From positions 2,170,001 through 2,234,000 of the forward strand of contig JAETXT010000002.1 in assembly GCA_019188255.1 (NCBI GenBank): DNA of 64,000 nt, read 5' to 3'. Below, one piece after another: positions 12,249 through 24,224 of the stretch. Each line of letters starts with the position of its first letter. The first letter of the stretch is position 1. A program made the translations under genes and the position numbers. The stretch comes from Verticillium longisporum (lineage: Eukaryota; Ascomycota; Sordariomycetes; Glomerellales; Plectosphaerellaceae). The notes beneath the pieces were generated by a model that saw nothing but the letters and a program-made list of their open reading frames with translations, did not search any database and was not told where the DNA came from.

Positions 12249-13130
12249 CGCAACTGCGGGCGATCCAGGCATGCATGGCAGAGACCAGTTCATGGCAGCC
12301 CCTGGTCGACCCTGATCGCCACGCCCGTCAAATCAGCAGTGGGCAGAGACGAAGACGAAGACAGGGAAACAGGCGCTGAGCAGAGAGGTCGGTGGCAGCG
12401 TATGAGCCCAGTCCACGGGTCAAGGGGGCAGGAACCGATGCACCGGGTCTTTACGATAGCGCGATACTGTGTACTTCAGCGGTACCTCGGATGTGGACCT
12501 CTTCCCCCGCAAACTCCGCGACTCTCCACTTGCTGGCCAGGGCCTTCCCCTCTCAGATGCCGGCGCACCGTGAGCGTGCGTGCAGCAGGGCGAGGAGAGG
12601 CAGGGGAGACGAGGCGGAGGACTCCGCACTGTGAGTCTTAGGTGGAAGAACGGCACTCACCCACTGTCCTCTGGCGCCTCCAGACGACCGGAACTCGAGG
12701 GAAAGGTTGATTGGTGTATGAGTGCATCTCTCAGGCGGCCCTGCGCACTGCGTACCTTATTACGGTTTACGCTTTCGCCCCACATCGTCTGCCGTGGGCT
12801 GCCGGTTTGCTGTGTTGGTTCAGAGCAAAGGTCGCACACTGAGCGAGAGAAGAATCCTCGCCGATTTCCCACCTCCAACCTTGCGCAGCATTCTTTGCTG
12901 GTCGGTGGAAAACCCAGGTCGCTGTGCCCAACCGAGTAATCCAAACCATGTTTCATCGCATCTGCCTAGGTGATCACGAATCATGGGTGCATTTGAGACA
13001 TTCAGCCCAGCGAGAGATCGGGTACCACGTCGTGGGAATTGCGCGTCTCGGGAATCTGACTAGGTCGCCCAGGCCGCCTGCGAGACACCTGAAATTCAAT
13101 TGAAAGGGAGACAGGTAGTTGGAGACAAGA

Positions 13131-13160
13131 AAGAGAGAGAGAGAGAGAGAGGGAGAGAGG
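13131..13160. repeat. GA dinucleotide microsatellite
   Basis: Run of AG/GA dinucleotides with a GGGAGAGAGG end, in intergenic DNA; on the minus strand it reads as a CT tract. Confidence 0.9.
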
Positions 13161-14963
13161 GCAAAGAGAACGCGCGGGCCACCCCTCAGAAGGGTGGGCA
13201 TGGCATGATTGGCGACGAGATGTACGGCAGGGACAGTGTCCATGGCATCCAACGCCACGGTGCAATCAGAAGGTAGGCGATGGTGGTAGACGGGAAGGGA
13301 AGGTAGGTCGCGCCGCCTAACATTTCAGGCCAAAATGCTCACCAACTGACATGTCGTCGCCAAATGGCACGAACAGGTTCTAGGGCGAGGCGTTCCTGTC
13401 ACACCTCACTTCCCTTGCCCCCTAAAACATGCACTGGCAAGGTCGTAATGTGTTAGTCGAGTCTTGTCGCTTCCTGTCCTCAGCCCACCTCACACGCCCA
13501 CATAGACGCATGGCGTGTGAGCTGCCTGAACGGCTGCGTTTCTTTTGGAGCATGACCAACACCGCTTCCAACGACTACGTACCTAGGAAGGTACTGAACA
13601 AGGCGCCATGACTTACCTCGCGACCTGTCGTGCGCCACATTGCGGCCCATCGCCGCAGCGCCTTGACTACTTGCGATGTGATGATGCTTTCTTCAGTCCG
13701 TGTTATGTTGGCATGGCAGATGGCGTCCGGTAGTCGGTTTTTGATAGCACCGGGTCCGGCATAACAAAGTCAGTTCCATCAGTCCAAAAGAGGTGCGGTA
13801 TTCGTGTGAACATGGATGACTTGGGTCTTTGGGGTAAGGTGCCATTTCCTACTGACTGTGACAGCGGTCTCGAGTGACAAAGCGGTACATGGCGGACTCG
13901 AACGCTTCCCGCCCTCCTCATCAAGCCCAGCCAAGAGCTGTGGGAAAAGACATACCATTCCTCTTTGGGGCCCGTCTCAGCGGGTTAGGCTTGACCCCTT
14001 GAGGCTTGGGATGACTTTTGGGGCGTTGAGCGGGGGCAGGGGGGGGGGAAGGTCTGGGTGGGGCGACACTGTGCAGGGCTCGTCCTCTTGTCCAATCACA
14101 GATACAGCGGCAGGGCTACCTAGAAAACCTCGTTGATCCCTCGACCCTCTCTTTCTCTCTTTCGCTCTCTCTCGGTCTCTCTCTCTGAGTGTGTGTGTAC
14201 CTACTCCAGTGAGTATTAGTGGTGTGTGTGCCCGTCTCTCCCACCGTCTCCAGGTACCTGCCTACCTCCCTCCTCCAGGTGCCCTGGTGAGGTGCCTAGC
14301 GTGCGAGGCTTTGCAGTGTCCCCCCCTCGTTCTCGCTTCTGGCTTTTCCCCCCTTCTCATTCCCATTCCCATGCCCATCAGCATCCGCCCCCTCCACGTC
14401 AACATTTCCCTGTCTCCCGTCTTCCGTCTGCCCACCCCGTGGCCCCCGTCAAAGTCACCTACCAGCTTGCTCGCCTCTCATCGAGGTCCCACACACGCCC
14501 AGGCCCAGCCCAACCCCCGTAAAGCAACGCAGCCCACTCTGACGGCCAGCCAAAGTAACCCGGCACCCAGCGAGCGCCCAGTACCACCTAGCACTAGGTA
14601 CTAGCACTAGGTACCTAAAGAGGCACCCACTCCCCCCCCCCCAGAAGTGCCCAGCCGAACCAATCCATTATTACCCACACCTGTTCGTCCTGTCGGGTGA
14701 CCCGGTCTTCTCGTCTGTCACTCTTCACCTCCATACACTTTGTCGACTACGACCTCAATCAAGCCGACGACCACGACCACGATCGCATCCTCCCCGCCAA
14801 ATCCTGCGGCCGCTGCCGGTCAAATGGTCGTCCACCGAAATCGACGACAATCTCCTGCCGTCACCTCTGGACGCCCCCGACTCTAGCCTGCTCGTCGAGC
14901 GGTCCATATCGACGACACACCGACGACAAGCGAAGGTCGGACGCCGTCCACCCGCTCTCCACC

Positions 14964-16860
14964 ATGGCGATTGCCATGGGCTGGCAGAAGCCCGACAATG
15001 TCGCCGGCTCGTCAGCCCCGGCCATCATGGTCGGTCTCTTCGTCGCTTCTGGCGGCCTTCTTTTTGGCTATGATACAGGGTAAGCACGCACCAGCTACGA
15101 TCGGCCGACCGAGGGAACGCGCGATCACTGCGACTACAAACCGTCAAAATGTCATGACGAAGGAACCCTGGACTAACTGGTGCTTCGCCGTCATGTAGCA
15201 CGATAAACGGCATTCTCGCCATGGAGGCTTTCCGACGAGACTTTACCACTGTGCCTCAGGGAGCCGATGGACGATATATCATCACGGCCGCCCAGTCCTC
15301 CATCATCGTCGCCATCCTCAGCGCGGGCACGGCCCTCGGTGCACTACTGTCTGCGCCGGCAGGCGACACCATCGGCCGTCGCATGTCCTTACTTGCATCC
15401 GTCGGCGTCTTCTCCTTTGGCGGTATCTTCCAAGTCTGCGCGCACAATATTGACATGCTTCTTGTCGGAAGGTAAGCATCATCTGCGGCTGGCCCTGAGC
15501 CGCGAGATTCGTCATACTTGGGCTGACCCGACGCAGGTTCTTCGCAGGCGTAGGAGTAGGCGCCATCTCTGTCCTCGTCCCCCTTTACCAGTCTGAAATG
15601 GCTCCAAAATGGATACGTGGAACACTCGTCTGCGCCTATCAATTCTCCATCACCTTGGGTTTGCTTTGGGCCTCGAGCGTGAACATGTTAACCCAACACA
15701 TGCAATCGCCTGCCGCCTATCGCATACCACTGGGCATCCAGCTCGTATGGGCTGTCGTACTGGCTGCCGGTCTTCTCGTTCTACCCGAGACTCCACGTTA
15801 TCTGGTTAAGTCCGGCAAGCAAGAGGCGGCAGGCCTCTCGCTCAGTCGACTTCGCCGTCTCGACATCACTCATCCGGCCCTCCAGGACGAATTACGCGAG
15901 ATCGTGGCCAACCACGAATATGAACTCACGTTGGGCCCCGACTCATACCTCGAGCTCTTTACCGGCCACCCGCACCTCGGACGACGTACCCTGACCGGCT
16001 GCGGACTGCAGATGCTGCAGCAACTCACTGGTATCAACTTTATCATGTACTACAGCACCACCTTCTTTGATGGTGTCAATGTCGATGACCCCTACCTCAA
16101 GTCCCTCATCCTTCACATCATCAACGTCTGCTCCACCATCCCGGGCCTATTGGTCATCGAGACGTGGGGTCGCCGCAAGCTCCTCATCGTAGGCGCTATT
16201 GGTATGGCCATCTGCCAGCTGTTGATCGCCTCTTTCTCGGCAGCAGCAGGAGCCCATCTCCGGCAGGCGTCGCAGATCATCCTCATCGTCTTCTGCGCCA
16301 TCAACATATTCTTCTTCGCGGCCTCCTGGGGCCCGGTGACGTGGGTTGTCACTTCCGAAATTTATCCCCTGAAGATTCGTGCCAAGGCCATGTCCGTCTC
16401 CACCTTTGCCAACTGGCTGCTGAACTTTGCCATTGCCTATGGAACGCCGTTCATGGTCACGGATGAGCCTGGATCCGACAACATCGGGCCCAAAATCTTC
16501 TTCCTCTGGGGCGCCTTCTGCATCATCGCATTATTATTCGTATGGTGCATGGTATACGAGACCAGCAAGGTCAGTCTCGAGCAAATTGACGAGATGTACG
16601 AACGCATCGACTACGCCTGGAACAGCACGCGATTCGAGCCCAGCTGGAGCTTTCAACAGCTGCTCACAGAGGGCTGGTCTGATAGCGGGGTGCCGCCTCA
16701 CCCCGAACACGAACTACAACAGACGTCATCGGCGTCAACAACTCAGTCGAGCTCTAATGCGCCATCAGCACCAGGGACAGGAGTTTCTGGGAGCACGTCA
16801 TCGTCGACGTCAGAAAACAAAACACAACCACAGTTGGGCAACGTTGATTTTAGTTATTGA
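14964..16860 (+). CDS. MFS hexose (glucose) transporter
   Basis: Twelve-helix sugar porter of the plasma membrane, 570 residues. Exons 14964-15079, 15199-15471, 15537-16860; introns 15080-15198 and 15472-15536 (GTAAGC...TAG/CAG). The start at 14964 has a good context (ACCATGG); an in-frame ATG at 14697 is upstream in what looks like leader. Sugar-porter signatures: GGLLFGYDTGTINGIL in helix 1, GDTIGRRMSLL in the 2-3 loop, PETPRYLVKSGK after helix 6, QQLTGINFIMYYSTTFF in helix 7, ETWGRRKLL, and WGPVTWVVTSEIYPLKIRAKA around helix 10. The C-terminal tail keeps YETSKVSLEQIDEMYERIDYAWNS, common in fungal high-affinity glucose transporters, followed by a Ser/Thr-rich cytoplasmic tail of about 80 residues. 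That tail is not long enough to claim an RCO-3/RGT2-type sensor, so transporter versus sensor is undecided. Confidence 0.93.
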
Positions 16861-18328
16861 TCTATACCCCAAAGCATGAATCGCTGTTGTCATTAGGATC
16901 ACCTTCGTTCTTTTCTCTTTTCTCGTATCATACCATATACCGAATATCAGCTACCAGCGACGGAGTTCACGAAGTAACGGAGTTCAAAGGCAAGGAACGG
17001 CCGGGACGGGATGGGTTGGAGGTCGGGCCTCGAGGACGGAGGACTTGACCGGAACATGTTTGGGCAATGCATTTTATCAACGGCGTGCGTACTACATACT
17101 CGATACGTGCTCGGCGCGGAAAGTCCATCATGTCTCTTACAGGCCCGAAAAGGGATGTCTGTAAACTAACAGGCCTACGGTGGCCAGGGTTTGTTTCCCA
17201 GCACGCCATCCAGGCACGGCGTAGAGTAATCAGGCTGCATTCAGCACACTGAAAGGGGCCGTTTGGCAGCTTGCATAGTTTCGCACAATGAAATCGTTCG
17301 ATCATGTAAGAGGAACGGTGATGAACGGCTTGCGCCGCGAGTGATATGTGACTTGTCCATGGATCCTTGACTAACATGGTGGATCGTACAAAGAAAGGGT
17401 TTACATGAGAAAATTTGCGTGGCAGTCTCTAGTAACGAGGCTGTCTGTCTCCTGGTTTCTCCCAGTCAGGCCACGCATCTTACTATTGTGCTGGCTTAGA
17501 TGAATATCCTTGACAATATACGTCAAATCATGAGGGTTTTCCAGACTATTTGTACGTGACGCACACGTGTTCTAGGAAACCGGGTTTTCTAGTCTTGAAT
17601 GTCATTAAAATCTCATCATCATTGTCTTTTGAAACTGTTCGTGAACGGGCAGACGCTTCACAGAAAATTCGATGACGGTGAAGATCTAGTTGTAGCGCTC
17701 TGAACACATCCTGCATCTTTCTTCATGCAATAGTGAGTATCTTAGAAGCTTGTCTGTTGTTCACCATCGGCCATGTCTTGCCGTCTTTATGACTTGTGTG
17801 CGTAGTAGGAATGACTGCGATCGGCCCGCGGACCTCATCACCGTTGCCCTTCCCAGTCATTCACTCAACAGTGCGTGCTGGATCCTTGCCGCGGCGCCAC
17901 ATATGTGATCATGAACAGTTGTATCGCTTTTCCTTTCCACGAAAAGTCGCAACGTATGAGGTCTAGGAGCTTCCATGTAGTTCGGAACGCCGCCTTGGCT
18001 TCGTTCCAAACCGCTGCTGTCCTTTTCTTCGACGCTGTGCCCTCTCCCTGCGAATTTTCCCTGGCTGCTGCTCTGGTTCTTGGCACGCCTCTCTGGTTTT
18101 GCAGCTGACTTGGAGCTCTCGGTTGATGCAGCGATCTCCGAGATTCACAGTCTCGGTCGTGATACACAGCGGTATATTTGTAAAAGGAAAGCCTTCCTGA
18201 ACCAAGAGACAGAGACAAGAATAAGTAACATCGGAGCACACTGACCCAGACAACAGAGCCAAGCATTGCAAACAAGAGTACCAAGCATAACAAAACGGAG
18301 AGCAGGTAACAAACACGCCCAAAACAGC
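16861..18328. other. 1.5-kb intergenic region
   Basis: Holds the 3' UTR of the hexose transporter and the promoter/5' UTR of the RBR ligase. Open frames here (16967-17377 minus, 17875-18108 plus) show no domain and are not supported as genes. Confidence 0.5.
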
Positions 18329-20107
18329 ATGAGTCGGCTGGAGGACCTCGACGAGGAGGTCCTGGCCATTGTGCTCAGGTCTGGACTCATCAATCTCAAC
18401 AACCCCGGCACGCGCTACGAAGTCTCTCAAGCCATCGACACGGCTCTCGGGCTCGCTGGCGATGAGCAGGTCAACATTGCCATAATGAGGAGCGTGCAGG
18501 GTCAAGTGCTCGCTTCTGCTTCTACTTCTGCCCCAGCTACCGAGTCTCCTGCCACGGAAAAGGGTACGGAACAGCCCGCCTGGATCGGTGAAGCAGAGAG
18601 GAAGAGAATACTGGCCCATCTCCAGGCCGAGGCCGACTCCGGTGACGAGGTTAACGATGAGAGAGGGTGTGATACGGATAACGTATGCTCCATCTGCCTC
18701 GAGGTCATGGAACCCGAGAAACAGATCAAGCTGCCGTGCGGTCACGTCTGGTGCAAGAAGTGTCTCTGCCGACACCTCGCCAGCGGTCTGGGTCCCGGCG
18801 CCGCCTGGCCGCCCAAATGCTGCGACCCGCTCGCCGCGTCGACGATCGCTTGGCTGGACATGCCCGACGTGCTGTGCCTCTGGCTGCAGGTCCAACAGCA
18901 GAACGAGACACCCGTCGGCGAGCAGGTTCATTGTGCCCGCCCGGCCTGCGGCGAGTTCATCCCGGCGAGGCCCAGTGAGCAAACAGACGCCACATGCCTG
19001 GTCTGTGGCGAGAACACATGCCGTGCTTGCCGCCGAGCCTCACATCCAGGGCGACCCTGCACTGCCGAGGCGGAGGATGAGATGCTTAAGGATCTCATGG
19101 ATGAGAAGGGATGGTCGAGCTGCCCCCAGTGTAGTCGGATTATCGAGCTGGCTGCCGGCTGCAACCACGTAACGTACGTTAACCCTGGCTGCTTCTCGTC
19201 CCATGGTTTCAGTATGAATCTTAGACGCCTGGGGGTTTTTCTGTTTATTCGATGATGGAATGGAGACTGATTGTATCATTGCAGATGCCGCTGCGGCGCC
19301 GAGTTTTGCTTCCTTTGCGGAGAGCCGTTCCGGTTCACGCACCAGTGTCTACGATATGGCGGCGGCCGGGGACTGCGCGTGCCGATACGGGAGCGCCGTA
19401 GTCAGTTCCGTCAGGGACAGGAAGATGAGAACAACAGAGCGAGCGAATCCCAACAAGAAGCGCGAGAGCCGGACCGCGGAGGCCTTCGTCTCGATGCTCC
19501 ATGGAACTTTGATCCCTTCCGGACGCACAGAGGCGACCAGACGCAGCCGAGACCCACGTGGAGGCCTCAAGAGGCTCGCCGACTCAGGCAGATGCTCAAT
19601 CAAACAGCGGCGGAAGACGCTTTTGATAGCAGCTCGACGCTAAGCCGGCCATGGCCTGATTGCTTCATCCGACGACCTGGCCGTAGCAGCCAGAGGCCGT
19701 CATCTCGTTTCATGCAGCCGAGTACCACTGTCGTAGATCCTTTCGGCAACTCATGGGGCCAGCACACTCCCTTTGCTCGACAGACTCAACATGCAACTGC
19801 CGATCGTGACGAGGAAGTCGAGGTACGCCTGGGCGGAGGCCGGAGGACGTCTCCCTCCCGGCGCCCCTGGATAGGAACACACCGGCCAGAACATTTCCCC
19901 CGGCTGCCTCGTCCGGCACGTGCGGCTCTCTCCAGGCAGACGGCTGGGGCCTCGTCCGGCGCAGCACCTGAAGGCCTCGAACAAGGTGATTCACAAAGCC
20001 AGCAGCAAGGCAGATCCCCTTCGTCTTCACGTTCCCCACGCTCTATACGCCGCATGTACGGACAGGCACCGCATAGCAGGGCGCTTGAGGATCTCGCTGA
20101 TCCATAG
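18329..20107 (+). CDS. RBR-type (RING1-IBR-RING2) E3 ubiquitin ligase
   Basis: Predicted 555-residue RING-between-RING ubiquitin ligase. Exons 18329-19173 and 19285-20107, intron 19174-19284 (GTACGT...GCAG) lying inside RING2. Seen in order: a helical N-terminal region with LSEDLDEEV-like acidic start and a charged linker; RING1 CSICLEVM...LPCGHVWCKKC about residues 113-160; IBR with CARPACGEFI...CLVCGENTCRACR and HPGRPC; RING2/Rcat CPQCSRIIELAAGCNHVTCRCG then FCFLCGEPF. In this family the catalytic Cys receiving ubiquitin lies in RING2; the Cys of AAGCNHVTCRCG is the candidate. The C-terminal 230 residues are Arg/Ser/Gln-rich and disordered with no domain. The start at 18329 is preferred over the in-frame upstream ATG at 18266, which would add only leader-like sequence. 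The substrate is unknown. Confidence 0.88.
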
Positions 20108-20392
20108 GCCTTATTCTTCTGCTGCATTTACGGAAGAGCAGGGACTGACCGCGAGGTTGAAAAGGTTTGAGCTACCACCATTATAGCGGTTCATTTGTCA
20201 GACCACTGTATGGAAGCGATGATACACTTGAAAGGGAAGGCTCGTTAATCCACTCATTCCTTAAATTCTTCGGGTATCCTTCCTGTCGTGAAATTCTATT
20301 GAAGTTCTATTTGTGAAAATGGGCCCGCCTGGACCCGCCTATGAAGAAGAACGCGAGAACACCCGGGTGCCTCATCTCAACAGGTCCCTCTC

Positions 20393-22092
20393 CTACGCGT
20401 CCGGGACGTAGACAACATCCTTGCACAGTACCACCACCTTTTTGAAGAACCGACGCCACTCGAGAGGGTCGCCCTTGATTTTGACGAACCGTACGTCCAG
20501 AAGTTCCTGATCGTCCGGCAGCTGGTGACGGTCGACCTGGATTTCGCCGTGAAGGCCCTGCTTGCGACCGTCCATTGTGCGGACGCGGACGGTGGCAACG
20601 TGTTCTGCATACAAGCTTGGCGTCACGGGAGGCGAGGGAACGCCGAGCTGATGGAGGGCATCGCCGAGCACTTGCACGAGGAGCTGCGGCGACATGTGGG
20701 AGAAGAAGCGCGTCAGAGACTCGGCCGGTACAATGTCGCGGAACTGGCGCGCGGCCTGGGTCAGGGTCAAGGGGATGCCAGGGTTCTGCGAGAATTGGCT
20801 CATTGTGGGCTCATCGACGAGATGGTCTAACACCTGGCTCCGACCGTGTGACTTGGGGAAGGTGCTGGTGTCACTACGCAACGCTGGCTGTGTCGAAGAG
20901 ATGGCCATGGAGCCAATGGAACGCAGGGCAGGGCGTTCATAGTCCCAGTCTATGTCGGTAATGTGTGTTTCGGGTTGGGTAGACGAAATCTTGTCCGGTA
21001 CGCCTGAGCCGTCAATGTCCATGGAGTCGCCCGCGGTTGATGAGAGTTGTTGGGAGGGCCGCTGGCTGAAATCGATGCGTAGGTTCTGCAGCATTTGGGT
21101 GGCCAAAGTGAGTGGGTCAGCGACCTTGCCGTCCACGGTCATCAACGTGTTGTTTCTCGTATACCAAGGGTGCTGGCGTATTTTGCTGAAGGAAAATCGG
21201 CTTGCGGGGTCGACGCTCATCATGCCGCGGAGGAGTGAAAGCACCTCAGCAGGGAGTCGATCCCAAAGGGCATCTGTGCTGCGACCCTTGGTTCGGAGGT
21301 ACTCTTGATACTCCCAGCTGCCCTTGGATGGCTCATCCCATGGAGTGTTGCCCACCAACAAAACGAAGAGGATCACACCGCACGACCAAATGTCTACGAG
21401 ATCTGGCGAGTACTTGGCTGTTGCTTTTCCGTTCCTATCGGAGCGCCCACAGGCAAGAATTTCCGGTGCGATCTACGGAGGGCTTCCGCACCGGGCCGTG
21501 CTGGCCTTGCGCTGCCCCTTGTCCTCTAACATGGTCGCCATGCCAAAGTCGGCGAGCTTGAGATTTCCCGTTTCGGAGAGGAGAATGTTCTCTGGCTTCA
21601 GGTCTCGGTGGGCGACGCCTTTGGAGTGCATGAAGCTCACGCCGCTGACGAGCTGGAGGAAGTAAATGTGTGCGATGTCCTCAGAGACACCAACATCGGC
21701 CTCAATCTTGTCGAACAAGTCTCCACCCTCGGCGAATTCCATGGCGATCCATCGCCAGATGTGGTCTTCTCCTGTGGCGAACCACTCTATGATGTTGGCG
21801 TGCTGGCCAACATGAGAGTGAAGGGAGACCTCCATCAGCATCTGCTTGGCAGAAACTCGGCCTTGGCGGACAGCATAGTCCTTGTGGATGAGCTTGACAG
21901 CAAAGACTGGCGATGTTGTATCAAGGGGTATGGCCTTTTTGATGCTATTCAATGTTAGACCTCTGTTGCGTTACACGGGGAGCCAGAAGGCGGAGACAAG
22001 ACGCACGATGCATAGGCTCCCCGTCCAATAGTTTTGGACACGATCCTGAAGGGCAGGTTATTGGGGAGAGGGTCTAATTGGGACTGAGCCAT
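20393..22092 (-). CDS. CHK1: CHK1-type checkpoint Ser/Thr kinase, with in-frame stop in the activation segment
   Basis: DNA-damage checkpoint effector kinase, 545 codons. Exons 22007-22092 and 20393-21944; intron 21945-22006 restores the start MAQSQLDPLPNNLPFRIVSK and the Gly-rich loop TIGRGAYASIKKA. Seen: ATP-lysine block FAVKLIHKDY, acidic hinge MEFAEGGDLFDKI, catalytic HRDLKPENILL, ADFGMATML, then GSPP, a TAG at 21473-21475 (codon 186), then IAPEILACGRSD, WSCGVILFVLLVGNTPWDEP. The C-terminal part (from about residue 300) has the PESLTRFFSHMSPQ and QVDRHQLPDDQELLDVRFVKIKGD blocks of the Chk1 KA1-like regulatory region. The TAG stands where Tyr is usual (GSPPY-APE), one base from TAC, and the same frame stays open on both sides for hundreds of codons, so a consensus error is more likely than true loss. 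It is divergent from UBC11. Confidence 0.92.
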
Positions 22093-22932
22093 TGTGAATT
22101 AGTCGATTGCCAGGCCCTCACCTCGAGATGGTTATGTTTGATGATTCTAGGTACACGACATTTCGATCAAACAAGTGGGATGGTGTTGAGACGGTGAGTG
22201 CACTGATGACTGCCTTCAGGTAGGTACCTAGGTACCTGAGGTAGCTAAGTAACTGGCGCACCATCAACGGGGGACCAAAAGTGGAGGCCAAGGATGCCTG
22301 ATAGGCTGTTGTGAACAGTCCATATCCCGTCGCTGCCTGGGCTGCATGTCTGGCTGGCGTTATGATTCAGGAGAGAGGAAGGTGCGTGCAAGTAAACAAA
22401 AAGAAAGAAGCCACTCACCATGCTGGCGGCATTCAAAGTGGTACACAGAACCGCGTCCTGACCGCGTAAAGAGGTTGCACGAGTGGTGTTTGGGCATTCG
22501 TACACCAATTCGAAACAACCCCGCCTCACGCGTCTTAGCGTATCGATTGGCTGGTAGAGGCCCCAATCGCGGTTGCCCCGGGCGGGTGACTGCCGGTTGC
22601 AGTAAACAAGGCCTTGCCAAGCCCACCGAGCCTCAGCACCTCAGCAGCTCCCTTTCTGACCTGATTCAACCAGCACTGACTGACCAAACTACAATACGCT
22701 CAGTAGCATCTCTGACTTCCATTTCCTGCTTCCCCATTCTCCTACGCAAATACCCGTCGTTCAGAGACTTCTACATTCGCCTACAACGTCCATTGCCCCT
22801 CTTCCCCAGGCACAAAACTGGTCTTATCCTCCTATCTTTGTCCCCTCCCCCCGTCTTCGAGACACCATTACCGGCTGTTGCATCCAAGGTCACACTATCC
22901 ATACCCACCAACTCTTTCACACCACCACAGCC
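22093..22932. other. CHK1/UBC11 divergent promoter region
   Basis: 840 bp separating the two start codons. Holds a TAGGTACCTAGGTACC palindrome cluster (22220-22245) and a pyrimidine-rich stretch from about 22640 just before UBC11. No supported coding exon. Confidence 0.5.
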
Positions 22933-23642
22933 ATGGACTTTGCAGCAGAAGACAGCCAGAATGCCGCTCCTGGTAGCATCCAGCAGGCCAAGCTCAGCAC
23001 AGCCCGCAAAGGCCCCGATGCGGGAAGTGTCACCAAGAGGTACGTAGCTTCGAGGAAGGGTAGCAGGACCACCAACGCCCCGACGCCCCTTGGTCCTAGG
23101 CTTTACGCTTGTCGATGCGGGATCTCGTGCTGATCTCATTACCTCTGTCACAGGTTGCAGACGGAGCTGATGCAGCTTATGACCTCGCCCGCGCCTGGCG
23201 TGTCTGCTTTCCCGTCAGCCGACGGCAACCTCATGAGCTGGACGGCTACCATTGAGGGACCCGATGGCACCCCCTACGCCGGCCTCACCCTCAAGCTGAG
23301 CCTCGCCTTTCCCAACAACTATCCCTACGCTGCGCCTACCGTCCTCTTCAAGACCCCCATCTACCACCCCAACTTTGACTTCTCCGGTCGAATCTGCCTC
23401 GACATTCTCAAGGACAAGTGGACCGCTGCATACAATATCCAGACCGTCCTTCTCAGCTTGCAAAGCTTGCTGGGTGAGCCCAATAAGTGAGCCTTACCAT
23501 GCTGCGAAACTTGGATGAACATGCACTGACACTACGAAGCTCTTCCCCTCTCAACGGCGAGGCGGCCGAACTGTGGGACAAGGACATGGAGGAGTTCAAG
23601 CGCAAGGTCCTAGCCCGTCACCGTGACGTCGAGGACGAGTAG
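22933..23642 (+). CDS. ubc11: E2 ubiquitin-conjugating enzyme, UBE2C/Ubc11 (APC/C) type
   Basis: Predicted 180-residue E2 that would hand ubiquitin to anaphase-promoting-complex substrates such as mitotic cyclins. Exons 22933-23039, 23154-23486, 23540-23642; introns 23040-23153 and 23487-23539, all GT-AG. Seen: a short unstructured N-terminal extension typical of the UBE2C group (about 35 residues), then the UBC fold with LMSWTATIEGPDGTPYAGL, LAFPNNYPYAAPTVLFKTP, YHPNFDFSGRICLDILKDKW; the Cys in GRICLDIL is the thioester site. QTVLLSLQSLLGEPNNSSPL and NGEAAELW complete the domain and are typical of E2-C. Assignment to UBE2C rather than to other E2 classes rests on the N-terminal extension and the SLQSLLGEPN region. 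Confidence 0.88.
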
Positions 23643-24224
23643 GTGTTGTTTGTTTTTGAAACGAGAGGGAAGGCATTATACCCGAGCACAGCAAGGTGAG
23701 AGTCTTCTTTGTATCGCATGAATGAAATAATGGCTTGTTTGGAACTGCGTTGCGGTTTCAAAGCCTTGGACTGGCATAGCACTGCATGTGACATGGGTAT
23801 GGGCGAGGAGGCGCTTGGAGGAATGGCGAAGCAACTAATCTGTTCGCTCAAGGGCAGACGCATAGTTGGTAGCCAAGCTACTGAGCAACTGTAACACCAT
23901 CGATCAAATGACCGACCGACCAACACCCCTACCATCGCTGCCCAAATCCATCCGTTCCACATCGTCTAGAATTTTGACCCCGCATGTCATTTCACTTTTA
24001 ACCCCGAGTTCATCATATCGGTCGTCGAACGCATTCAGGGCCAGTCATCGAATTGCCTGGTTGTGGACGGTAGAAGAAGGATTTTCGTTCGGATTCGTCG
24101 GGGAATCAAGCCTCTCTCGCATTTCCTCTGAAGCAATCGTGGTGGTGGGAAAAGCTAAAGACCCATACAACTCCTTAATGCCGATGCCGCCCTTGTTTGA
24201 ACCATTGCCATAGAGAGGAAAACT
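23643..24224. other. convergent intergenic region UBC11 / eL31
   Basis: Between the two stop codons; expected to hold both 3' UTRs. Short open frames without domains. Confidence 0.5.

Larger units (their letters stand above)
9568..14963. other. 5.4-kb intergenic region, no gene recognised
   Basis: The longest gene-free stretch of the GC-balanced part. Open frames on both strands are short, overlapping and without domains. It contains simple repeats: a CAGG tract (12216-12248), a GA tract (13131-13160), G and C homopolymers (14039-14048, 14632-14642) and TACCTAGGTA-type palindromes (about 11850, 13580, 14600). The last kilobase is pyrimidine-rich (CT tract 14145-14190) and probably forms the promoter and a long 5' leader of the hexose transporter. 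I see no tRNA or rRNA. Confidence 0.5.

Noticed and set aside
14697..14963. longer N terminus of the hexose transporter from the upstream in-frame ATG
   Set aside because: The added residues are Arg/Ser/His-rich and unlike transporter N termini; the ATG at 14964 has a better context and starts the conserved region.
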